Assembly: GCA_003644825.1 (NCBI GenBank)
Contig: QNDJ01000163.1
Span: forward strand, 1 to 5,148
Source: B21-G16 sp003644825 [NCBI: Candidatus Zhuqueibacterota bacterium]
GTDB lineage: Bacteria; SM23-31; B21-G16
Length of the DNA: 5,148 nt
Direction of reading: 5' to 3'
In this document: one piece after another, positions 1 through 5,148 of the stretch
How the letters are laid out: each line of letters opens with the position of its first letter
Position numbering within the stretch: position 1 is the first letter of the stretch
Notes under the pieces: generated by a model
What the model was told of the DNA's origin: nothing
The model's database searches: none
What the model saw: only the letters and a program-made list of their open reading frames with translations
Made by a program: the position numbers and the translations under genes

Positions 1-84
1 GAGTTAAGGTTAGTTTTAAAAAATCCAGGAGAGATTGAATCATTAAGCCGGAAAGAGGAAAAAATAAAATTTATTAAATTTTAA
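1..84 (+). CDS. C-terminal end of an unidentified plus-strand protein (possibly CpaB/RcpC-like)
   Basis: Frame 1 is open from the first base to a TAA at 82-84, giving 27 residues, while the other two plus frames close early. The peptide is protein-like: it begins ELRLVLKNPGEIESL and ends in a lysine-rich tail. The start lies outside the window. The stretch LRLVLKNPG recalls the 'LxLALRNPGD' motif near the end of Flp/Tad pilus assembly proteins of the CpaB/RcpC family. That is a recollection from a very short match, so the family call is weak. The gene converges on the minus-strand genes to its right. No hairpin-plus-T-tract terminator is visible after its stop. Confidence 0.5.
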   Translation, partial: ELRLVLKNPGEIESLSRKEEKIKFIKF

Positions 85-229
85 CCCGAGTCATTTTTAA
101 AGATTCTTCTGTGCCAGACAATAATTATCTATCTTTTCTGAAAGCAATTCCAAATCTGAGTTTTTCATAATGTTCAATAAAAGGAGTAATGTGTGATACT
201 ATTGAATCTGTAGTTTGGTTATTGATTTT
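71..229 (-). pseudogene. Possible decayed C-terminal coding remnant (GNAT-like tail, very tentative)
   Basis: This stretch between the plus-strand gene end and the J-domain frame holds no intact ORF. One minus-strand frame reads as convincing protein: a segment containing FIEHYEKLRFGIAFRKDR, then a TAA at 125-127, then in the same frame LLSGTEESLKMTRVKI and two adjacent TAA codons at 71-76. The HYEKLxF segment and a late Met near the end resemble the C-terminus of GNAT acetyltransferases (YEKLGF, then a final beta strand). No start codon and no N-terminal part are present. An overlapping 23-codon ATG frame at 97-168 lacks a ribosome site. This could equally be chance open sequence. Nothing else supportable is seen in 85-264. 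Confidence 0.2.
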
Positions 230-264
230 TTATTCGGAGTTTCTGCGTTATTATTTTTTGAGTT

Positions 265-729
265 TTATTTAATAGTGTTTTTTAATGATAATATTTTTCT
301 ATATGCTTCTGTAATTTTTATAAAATCCTCTGGTTTACCCCCTTTGTCAGGGTGATGTTTTAGAACGAGGTGTCTGTAATGTTTTTTTATAGTATCGATA
401 TTTGCATCAGGAGATACGTTCAGGATACCGAATATATTTTCTTCCGGTATGTATATGTTTTTTGAAATTTCTCTGTAGTAATAGATGCTCTGTTTTTCAA
501 TTTCTTCAATGAATTCTCTTGCATTTTCAAAAAATAGATTTTTATCTTTTCTGGAAATTTTTGCAAATTCAGAAATCCCGGTTGAGCTGTTTATTCCTAC
601 TTTTCTTCTCCATTCTTTGATTTCATTTTCTCTTGGTGGATACCATAATTTTCTTATCTGGAATCTTAATTCTCTCAGTCTGGTTCTATCTTCCAGTGAA
701 AATTTTTTATAATTGAATTTAGATAAATT
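265..729 (-). CDS. Small J-domain (DnaJ-like) protein, start codon unresolved
   Basis: The frame is open for 154 sense codons from just after a TAA at 730-732 to a TAA at 265-267. Its last third is a J-domain: ENIFGILNVSP, then IKKHYRHLVLKHHPDKGG, then FIKITEAYRKIL. The invariant HPD tripeptide lies at 346-354. J-domains stimulate the ATPase of DnaK/Hsp70. There is no Gly/Phe region, zinc finger or substrate-binding domain, so this is a class III (J-domain-only) protein with a charged helical N-terminal half (EDRTRLRELRF, then YPPRENEIKEWRRK). It follows the M28 gene by about 20 bp and probably shares its transcript. Oddly, the frame has no ATG, GTG or TTG. The only in-frame upstream ATG (745-747) is cut off by the TAA after five codons. 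CTG codons at 694-696 or 676-678 are possible starts; the second has a GGAAG sequence 11 nt upstream. A nonsense mutation is the alternative. The J-domain call is firm; the status of the gene is open. Confidence 0.7.
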   Translation of the reverse strand, partial: NLSKFNYKKFSLEDRTRLRELRFQIRKLWYPPRENEIKEWRRKVGINSSTGISEFAKISRKDKNLFFENAREFIEEIEKQSIYYYREISKNIYIPEENIFGILNVSPDANIDTIKKHYRHLVLKHHPDKGGKPEDFIKITEAYRKILSLKNTIK

Positions 730-749
730 TTAAACAAATATAAGCATAT

Positions 750-2810
750 TTATTTATATTGAACAAGCCCTGCTTTTTTGAGTATTTCAATGTAAGAGAG
801 AATGTCCTTTAAAGGCTGGGGTCCATACTCTGCACTAACTGCATTTCTTATATCGAGTATATTATATTTTCCATTAATAAAGTTGGCAACTTCATACTGG
901 ACATTCCTGTTAATTTTTATCATTTTTCTTACGTCTGTTCCAAGTTTCTCAATTAGATAATCAGAAGATAGAGAGGTTTTAAAAACAGAGGTTCTAACAG
1001 GAACTATTTTCTGGGCAGATTTTTCTTCTTCGTTCAGGGTAATTTCTCTTGTATTAAAACCCGATTTTTTAGCAAGAAAGGAATAGTAATTTTTAATTCT
1101 CTTTTTCCATATATTTTTCTCGTTCTGTAAACTTGCAGCGAGAGTTTCAATATATTTATTGGTTTTATCATCCCGGGAGAAAACAAGTGAGGAAAGAATT
1201 GTTTTATTTTCTCTTATAAAAGAATATTTCAAACAATTCATAGCTTCTTTATATGCTATATAAAGTGATTTTTCACTTTTTATGTTGTTTTTCATTCTCA
1301 ACATACACTTTTTAACATCAGAGGCAATTCTTCCTGAGGCTCTGGCTGCACAGAGGTTGGCAATATCTATAGCTTCTTTACTACCGGCATTTGCCATATA
1401 ATACATTCCTGTTGCACCAATGAAACAAACTCGTTTTAGTTCAGACTCGTCGACTTTGTCTGGAGTATCCTGAATTGTGTGATGATAAGGGTCTGGATGC
1501 CCTAACATAAGTGCTGGAACACCAATAGAACCATCACAGAATAAAACATGGTCACTACCACCGGAATATTCAATGACTCTATAGTGAAAAGGGTAACGTG
1601 AACCTCTTATTGAGGTAAGCCCGAGGCTTGCAGTGTAAGATGTAATATTTTCAGTGAGGTCGTTTAAAAAGGATGGAAGAGAATGTGGAGTTCTTGTAAA
1701 ATAAAAATATGAGTTAGTTTTGAAGAGGTCTTCCCCAATCATATCAAAATTATAAGCAGCAATCACCTTTTTACTTACTTCTGGATGGGCATATAGCCAG
1801 GGAACAGTTCCATTGAATTCTGTTACCCATAAAAATCTCAGAGTTCTTTCTGGTGGAGGAAGAATATTGTTATCTATGAGTTTTTTTATTGTTCTTGCAA
1901 CTTCGAGCATTCCTGCGCTTCCGGATGCATTGTCATTTGCTCCGGGTTTATAATGGTCGAGGTGTCCCATAATAATTATTTCTTTATCTGGAAATTTTGT
2001 TCCTTTTATTATAGCACTCATCATTTCGACATTACTTTCGTAGTTTTCACCCTCTACTTTTGCATGCAGGATAACTTTTTCTCCCTGACTCAAGTATCGA
2101 ATTATAATTTCTGCGTCCATTCTTGATATGTTAAACCCGAAAGTAGTTTTTTCTTTTTCATTTAACCTGGGCCAGAGTGCAGTGTACTGAATAAGGTCAG
2201 GGTATTCAAATCTTGATAATCTATCAAGGTATGTAACAACACCCAGTGCTCCTCTTTTGATTACTCCTTCTCTGTGAACATTTCCAGTATATCCGGTAGC
2301 CAGTATAAATTTTCCTTTAACATCTATTCCTTTATAGTCTTCAGGTTTTGTTCCGTCGATAATGTGAATTACTTCGCCTGTTACGTCAGCCGTCTGGCTT
2401 CCTTTTACGAGAGAAGTGGGGATTTTTTCATAGCTTGCGAGCCTTTTTTTTATCGGTTTAACCATCCATAACTCACCCGTTTTAGCTCTCCATCCCAAAG
2501 GGGGTGTCCAGGTAAAATATTTAACCTGACCGTTTGATTTGAATTTTTCAATTTCAACGTCTGTAATTCCGTATTTATTTAATTGTTTTTTTATGTAAAG
2601 GGCAGCAGTGTGCCATCCTTCAGAAGCCTGTATTCTGTCAAAGCGTGTAATGTGGTATACGTAATCTTTAGCGAGTTCTCCAGAAATTTCTATAGATATA
2701 GGTTTTGTTATATTCTGAGGGACAAGGCAAATTTCCTGGGATAAAATATTATTATAAAGGGCAAAGATGAATAAAATTAATAAAATATCTATACCAGTGA
2801 ACTTTTTCAT
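750..2810 (-). CDS. Secreted M28-family metallopeptidase with C-terminal winged-helix (PqqD-like) segment
   Basis: This 686-residue protein is a predicted zinc exopeptidase acting outside the cytoplasm. Residues 1-25 form a signal peptide: MKK, a hydrophobic core at about 8-19, and likely cleavage near LSQ. No lipobox is seen, so a lipoprotein is unlikely. Residues about 45-100 are an N-terminal helical lead-in, and 135-250 fit a PA-like insert. The M28 core starts near 275. GHLDH gives His283 and Asp285, and PGANDNASG gives the bridging Asp293. VTEFNGT gives Glu331, NFDMIGED gives Asp356, and the late PYHHTIQDTPDKVD segment gives His443/444. All metal-ligand positions look filled, so activity is plausible, but the usual Glu-Glu pair is a single Glu here. 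Residues about 605-686 resemble a PqqD-type winged helix (VANFINGKYNILDIRNAVSAEYG, then ILKKAGLVQ). The start is supported by a ribosome site matching AAGGTGAT at 2814-2821, just before the ATG. The J-domain frame follows directly. Substrate is unknown; an aminopeptidase is the best guess. Confidence 0.9.
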   Translation of the reverse strand: MKKFTGIDILLILFIFALYNNILSQEICLVPQNITKPISIEISGELAKDYVYHITRFDRIQASEGWHTAALYIKKQLNKYGITDVEIEKFKSNGQVKYFTWTPPLGWRAKTGELWMVKPIKKRLASYEKIPTSLVKGSQTADVTGEVIHIIDGTKPEDYKGIDVKGKFILATGYTGNVHREGVIKRGALGVVTYLDRLSRFEYPDLIQYTALWPRLNEKEKTTFGFNISRMDAEIIIRYLSQGEKVILHAKVEGENYESNVEMMSAIIKGTKFPDKEIIIMGHLDHYKPGANDNASGSAGMLEVARTIKKLIDNNILPPPERTLRFLWVTEFNGTVPWLYAHPEVSKKVIAAYNFDMIGEDLFKTNSYFYFTRTPHSLPSFLNDLTENITSYTASLGLTSIRGSRYPFHYRVIEYSGGSDHVLFCDGSIGVPALMLGHPDPYHHTIQDTPDKVDESELKRVCFIGATGMYYMANAGSKEAIDIANLCAARASGRIASDVKKCMLRMKNNIKSEKSLYIAYKEAMNCLKYSFIRENKTILSSLVFSRDDKTNKYIETLAASLQNEKNIWKKRIKNYYSFLAKKSGFNTREITLNEEEKSAQKIVPVRTSVFKTSLSSDYLIEKLGTDVRKMIKINRNVQYEVANFINGKYNILDIRNAVSAEYGPQPLKDILSYIEILKKAGLVQYK

Positions 2811-2853
2811 TGTATCACCTTTTAAGTTTATAGTTAGTGAAATCAGTGGTTTT

Positions 2854-2882
2854 TTAATAATTTTAAATTTTTAACTTGACAA
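2854..2882 (-). promoter_or_regulatory. Candidate sigma70 promoter for the M28 gene
   Basis: On the minus strand TTGTCA (2877-2882) is followed after 17 bp by TATTAA (2854-2859). That is five of six and four of six matches to the sigma70 consensus. It would start transcription near 2847 and give a leader of about 37 nt containing the AAGGTGAT ribosome site. The -10 match is weak in such A+T-rich DNA. Its -35 overlaps the -35 of the divergent plus-strand promoter. Confidence 0.35.
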
Positions 2883-2904
2883 ATATTTCAAAAAATGTTA
2901 TATT
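2876..2904 (+). promoter_or_regulatory. Strong sigma70-type promoter driving a short non-coding transcript
   Basis: TTGACA at 2876-2881 is a perfect -35. After a 17-bp spacer comes TATATT at 2899-2904 (five of six), preceded by TG at 2896-2897 as an extended -10. Transcription should start at about 2910-2912. No plausible ORF follows before the terminator at 2967-2995, so the product is a short RNA. This is the best promoter match I see in the window. Confidence 0.75.
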
Positions 2905-2909
2905 AACGA

Positions 2910-2995
2910 GTGGCACACTTCCTTTAGGGCTTCAGAGAAGCTACAAACGATGAAGCCATAAATTTTAAGAGAGCTTCCTCAGCTCTCTTTTTTTT
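2910..2995 (+). ncRNA. Putative small RNA of about 85 nt, unassigned family
   Basis: The unit is bounded by a consensus promoter whose start falls at 2910-2912 and by an intrinsic terminator ending in eight Ts at 2995. It has no credible ORF. Visible structure: GGCTTC (2928-2933) can pair with GAAGCC (2952-2957). Alternatively GCTTC (2929-2933) pairs with GAAGC (2937-2941) across an AGA loop. The terminator stem-loop is at 2968-2988. GAAGCT (2937-2942) is also complementary to AGCTTC (2972-2977) inside the terminator, so the RNA could switch between folds. Two pyrimidine tracts, CTTCCTTT (2918-2925) and CTTCCTC (2974-2980), resemble the 16S anti-Shine-Dalgarno sequence and could bind mRNA ribosome sites. 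I do not recognise it as 4.5S, 6S, tmRNA or a known riboswitch class. With no plus-strand gene downstream, a trans-acting sRNA is likelier than a riboswitch; antisense action on the adjacent operon end is also possible. Confidence 0.6.
2967..2995 (+). terminator. Intrinsic terminator of the small RNA, possibly bidirectional
   Basis: AGAGAGCT (2968-2975) and AGCTCTCT (2981-2988) form a perfect 8-bp stem with a five-base TCCTC loop, extendable by one A-T pair. A run of eight Ts at 2988-2995 follows on the plus strand. On the minus strand the same hairpin comes just after the stop of the 154-residue gene and is followed by a poorer T-tract (TTAAAATTT), so it may also end the pdxJ operon transcript. 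The T-run overlaps that gene's stop codon. Confidence 0.85.
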
Positions 2996-3458
2996 AGAGT
3001 TCAACAAATTTTCTTCTTTTTTCATGAGTTTTACCTTCAGGCTCATTTTTTCTTCTATCAATTCCGCTCATCATAAATATTTTAAACTTATCATCAAAAT
3101 CAATTATAGTAAACCTTCCTTTTTCGAGAGTAAGCAGTGTGATTTTTTTTTCTTCACCTTTAAGAAGATTGGGCAGAGTTATATAGAGGTTTTTAAGCCC
3201 TTTCATTCGTATAAAGTTTTCAATTTTATGGGAATCCAGTTCACCTACAATTATTTCTATGAAAAAATAAGTTTCTTTAGTGATTTCGTTTTGTATTTTT
3301 TTGAGTTCAAATCGCTGGAATATATTATCAAATTTGTTAGTTCTTTCAATAATAAATCCATTTTTTCCATGGCTACTGAAGATTTTACCGCCAAGAACAG
3401 AGGTTATATTTTTCCCGAGTGTGGTGAGAAACATTTTTTCTGCATCAGCTGTTTTCAT
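2994..3458 (-). CDS. Hypothetical 154-residue protein, last gene of the pdxJ operon
   Basis: I do not recognise this family. It is a probable cytoplasmic protein with no signal peptide or membrane segment. Alternating hydrophobic stretches suggest a small alpha/beta fold: KNGFIIER near 32-39, ETYFFIEIIVGEL at 62-74, a helix-like DSHKIENFIRMKG at 75-87, then ITLLTLEKGRFTIIDFDDKFKIFMMSGI at 106-133. A highly charged tail (RRKNEPEGKTHEKRRK) follows at 135-150. The ATG lies 13 bp after the pdxJ stop with only a weak AAGAG ribosome site, so translation may be coupled to pdxJ. It is not AcpS, which often follows pdxJ in proteobacteria: the length is near, but the AcpS motifs are absent. The opposite-strand frame over the same bases is Phe-rich and looks like the mirror of this Lys/Glu-rich gene, which supports the minus strand as coding. 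Confidence 0.75.
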   Translation of the reverse strand: MKTADAEKMFLTTLGKNITSVLGGKIFSSHGKNGFIIERTNKFDNIFQRFELKKIQNEITKETYFFIEIIVGELDSHKIENFIRMKGLKNLYITLPNLLKGEEKKITLLTLEKGRFTIIDFDDKFKIFMMSGIDRRKNEPEGKTHEKRRKFVEL

Positions 3459-3471
3459 AATAAGCTCTTAT

Positions 3472-4188
3472 TTAGGGTCTAATTAAATCAATCATATCTC
3501 TTACAGCTTTTTCGAATCCTACTAGAACAGCTTTTGAAACAATTGAATGACCTATGTTTAGTTCTTCAATTTTTTCAATTAGAGCAATTTCTCTTACGTT
3601 ATTGTATGTTAAGCCGTGTCCGGCGCTTACTCCGAGCCCGAGTTTAGATGCAGCTATTGCCATAGATGATATTTTTTCGATTTCTTCCAGTTCTGTTTCT
3701 GAATCAGGGGCATTAGCATAAGGACCGGTATGCAATTCCACATAATCGGCACCGGCTTTTGCAGATGCTTTGACCTGCTCGAGTTCAGCATCAATAAAAT
3801 AGCTTACAATAATATTGCTTGCTCTTAATTTTTCTGTGATATCTTTAATTATTTCGAAGTTACTTACAACATCGAGACCGCCTTCGGTTGTTACTTCGGT
3901 TCTTTTTTCAGGGACGAGAGTAGCCATATCCGGAGCAACTTTAATAGCGATTTTTGCCATTTCTTCGGTTGCTGCCATTTCAAGGTTCAGATGAGTTTTT
4001 ACCACTTCTTTAAGGAGGTACAGGTCTCGATTTTTAATATGCCTTCTATCTTCTCTGAGATGGCATACAATTCCGTCTGCACCAGCGAGCTCAGCGAGAA
4101 TCGCAGCTGCCACCGGATCTGGTTCATTGGTTTTTCGTGCCTCTCTTATAGTAGCAACATGGTCTACGTTAACACCTAATCTTGTCAT
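3472..4188 (-). CDS. pdxJ: Pyridoxine 5'-phosphate synthase PdxJ
   Basis: PdxJ condenses 3-amino-2-oxopropyl phosphate with 1-deoxy-D-xylulose 5-phosphate to give pyridoxine 5'-phosphate, the ring-closing step of the DXP-dependent vitamin B6 pathway in the cytoplasm. The 238-residue length is normal for this TIM-barrel family. Family signatures run end to end: [16 protein letters not shown] at 3-18, HLREDRRHI with His43, Arg45 and His50, NLEMA with Glu70, and [15 protein letters not shown] at 93-107. Further on are ELHTGPYA at 151-158, SAGHGL with His191 at 188-193, and the phosphate-binding [10 protein letters not shown] at 211-220. All residues I expect in the active site are present, so the enzyme should work. 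The start is fixed by a perfect AGGAGG at 4195-4200, six bases before the ATG. That site sits in the 15-bp gap after the deacetylase homologue, so the two genes are almost certainly co-transcribed. No pdxA is in the window. Confidence 0.97.
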   Translation of the reverse strand: MTRLGVNVDHVATIREARKTNEPDPVAAAILAELAGADGIVCHLREDRRHIKNRDLYLLKEVVKTHLNLEMAATEEMAKIAIKVAPDMATLVPEKRTEVTTEGGLDVVSNFEIIKDITEKLRASNIIVSYFIDAELEQVKASAKAGADYVELHTGPYANAPDSETELEEIEKISSMAIAASKLGLGVSAGHGLTYNNVREIALIEKIEELNIGHSIVSKAVLVGFEKAVRDMIDLIRP

Positions 4189-4203
4189 CTATAACCTCCT
4201 GAA

Positions 4204-5148
4204 TTAAAAAAGTTCTGATACAAAAACAAATTCAAATCCTTTTTTTTCTAATTTTGGTAGTTCTTTTTTCAGGGTTTCTAATGTAATTTTATCTTCTTTT
4301 CCGATTCCAATTGCTTTTCCTTCAGTTATTGAAGTCTGTTTGAGTAGTTCTAACTGGTATAAAATCCTTTCTGGAATTGGTTCTGAATCCAGTATTATAT
4401 CTCTTTTTTCTGTTTTTACTTTTAGTTTTTTCATAGTTTCATAAGCTTTGCTTTTTGTAGAAGTGATACTATCAACAAAAAAAAGCCCTTTTCTTCTGAG
4501 TATATTTGCAAGATATCTCATTAAGTTAACATTTTCTGTAGCCAGGGCACCCTGGTAATTGTTTACTCCTTTTGCATCAGGAATCTCTGCAAAGACTCGG
4601 TTCATTAATGTTCTCACCTGAGTTTGTTTCATATTGTTTTTTAAAAGCAATTTTTCCTTTTTTAACATTCTTCTCGATTCCATAGGAAGGTTAATAATTA
4701 CTTCTTTATCTTCATTAACAGCATCTTTTTCTATTTTTTTTGAATATTGTCTTCCTGGAACTACTGATATTGATATTTTCACAGGTAGTTTTAAGAATTC
4801 TTTTGTTACTTCATCATATCTATTTCCAAAGTCTTCTATTATTAAGGCTATTTTTCCTTTTTTATATTTTAGTTTTTTATTTTTTATTAGTTCAATTTTA
4901 ATGGAAGGGATATTATTGATTCCAGCTAATATTGTAACTTTATCTTTATTTGAATTTTCTTTACCTGAAATAATGGAATATCCGATGTTGTGAATAGCTC
5001 TTGTTAGGGCAAGATTAACAATTTCTAAAGGAAGGTCATACGGAATTTGAGCTTTTTTTATAATTATTTTCTGTGGAAAAGATTTTTCGTCGGTTTCAGA
5101 TGATATCCACTCTTCTTTTATATCATACTCTTCTAAAGTGAACATAAC
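4204..5148 (-). CDS. Divergent polysaccharide deacetylase homologue (YibQ/DUF610 type), catalytic His lost; 5' end at window edge
   Basis: The order of motifs matches the divergent polysaccharide deacetylase family (Polysacc_deac_2, formerly DUF610). Counting from the ATG at 5145, they are KIALIIEDFG (98-107), ISVVPGRQYS (126-135), VIINLPMES (149-157) and KGVNNYQGALAT (192-203). These are followed by FFVDSITSTKSKA (222-234), RDIILD (248-253) and GKAIGIGKED (276-285). Where the family usually reads HLPME, NNHxGS and IGHP, this protein has Asn152, Tyr197 and Lys283, and the first acid of the Asp-Asp pair is Glu104 (Asp105 kept). The fold is therefore probably intact, but metal binding and hydrolysis are doubtful. 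Family members are usually exported or membrane-anchored, yet residues 1-95 show no signal or membrane segment. The frame stays open through 5148, so the true start may lie outside the window. It is the most upstream visible gene of the operon with pdxJ. Confidence 0.85.
   Translation of the reverse strand, partial: VMFTLEEYDIKEEWISSETDEKSFPQKIIIKKAQIPYDLPLEIVNLALTRAIHNIGYSIISGKENSNKDKVTILAGINNIPSIKIELIKNKKLKYKKGKIALIIEDFGNRYDEVTKEFLKLPVKISISVVPGRQYSKKIEKDAVNEDKEVIINLPMESRRMLKKEKLLLKNNMKQTQVRTLMNRVFAEIPDAKGVNNYQGALATENVNLMRYLANILRRKGLFFVDSITSTKSKAYETMKKLKVKTEKRDIILDSEPIPERILYQLELLKQTSITEGKAIGIGKEDKITLETLKKELPKLEKKGFEFVFVSELF

Noticed and set aside
97-168. Minus-strand ATG frame of 23 codons (begins MKNSDLELLSEKIDNY)
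   Set aside because: It looks coiled-coil-like, but it is very short, has no Shine-Dalgarno site, and overlaps another protein-like frame. Not enough to call a gene.
485-712. Plus-strand 75-codon frame
   Set aside because: It lies antisense to the J-domain coding frame, is Phe/Leu/Ser-rich, and has no ribosome site.
2910-2995. Riboswitch or known housekeeping RNA identity for the small transcript
   Set aside because: I could match it by eye to none of the preQ1, fluoride, guanidine, THF, 4.5S, 6S or tmRNA consensus features, and no same-strand gene lies downstream.
3459-3472. Inverted arms AATAAG/CTTATT between pdxJ and the next gene
   Set aside because: With only a two-base centre and A+T-rich arms, the hairpin would be weak, and such palindromes are common at this composition.
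3024-3482. Plus-strand 152-codon frame opposite the 154-residue gene
   Set aside because: The product is extremely Phe/Ser-rich, as expected from reading the complement of Lys/Glu codons, and has no ribosome site. The minus-strand gene fits the operon spacing.
4634-4993. Plus-strand 119-codon hydrophobic frame that looks membrane-like
   Set aside because: It is a mirror of the Lys/Ile/Glu-rich deacetylase homologue; the hydrophobicity comes from complementary codons.
1-5148. CRISPR arrays, tRNA or rRNA genes, insertion sequences, long direct repeats
   Set aside because: Looked for on both strands; no spaced repeats, cloverleaf sequences, transposase motifs or terminal inverted repeats were seen.

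Overview
The window is A+T-rich bacterial DNA, roughly one-third G+C by eye. Coding is dense and almost entirely on the minus strand. The gene set (DXP-dependent vitamin B6 synthesis by PdxJ, a YibQ-type divergent polysaccharide deacetylase homologue, a secreted M28 metallopeptidase, a small J-domain protein) fits a bacterium that makes its own pyridoxal phosphate. The YibQ-type family is best known from Gram-negative lineages. Several proteins are far from their textbook relatives, which suggests an uncultured or candidate-phylum lineage. I cannot name the taxon from sequence alone.

Layout, left to right. Positions 1-84 hold the last 27 codons of a plus-strand gene, possibly CpaB/RcpC-like (weak). 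Positions 85-264 contain no intact gene. The minus strand there carries a protein-like but stop-interrupted frame, perhaps the decayed C-terminus of a GNAT-type acetyltransferase. Positions 265-729 (minus) encode a clear J-domain protein with an HPD motif, but the frame has no ATG, GTG or TTG start. Positions 750-2810 (minus) encode a 686-residue secreted M28 peptidase with a C-terminal PqqD-like winged-helix segment. Positions 2994-5148 (minus) form a tight three-gene operon read right to left: a YibQ-type deacetylase homologue (its start is at or beyond the window edge), pdxJ, and a 154-residue protein I do not recognise. Gaps in this operon are 13-15 bp.

The most interesting non-coding part is the 183-bp gap at 2811-2993. 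On the plus strand it holds a consensus promoter (TTGACA, 17 bp, TATATT with an extended -10) about 85 bp ahead of a strong intrinsic terminator, with no credible ORF between. This is the layout of a small RNA gene. The RNA contains two GCTTC and two GAAGC segments that can pair in mutually exclusive ways, one of which would block the terminator, plus two anti-Shine-Dalgarno-like pyrimidine tracts. Its -35 element overlaps a candidate -35 for the divergently transcribed M28 gene.

The second notable point is the YibQ-type protein. All three histidines I expect in the family's motifs are replaced (Asn, Tyr, Lys), so it may be a non-catalytic paralogue. The functional link between operon members is unclear; only the PdxJ role is secure.
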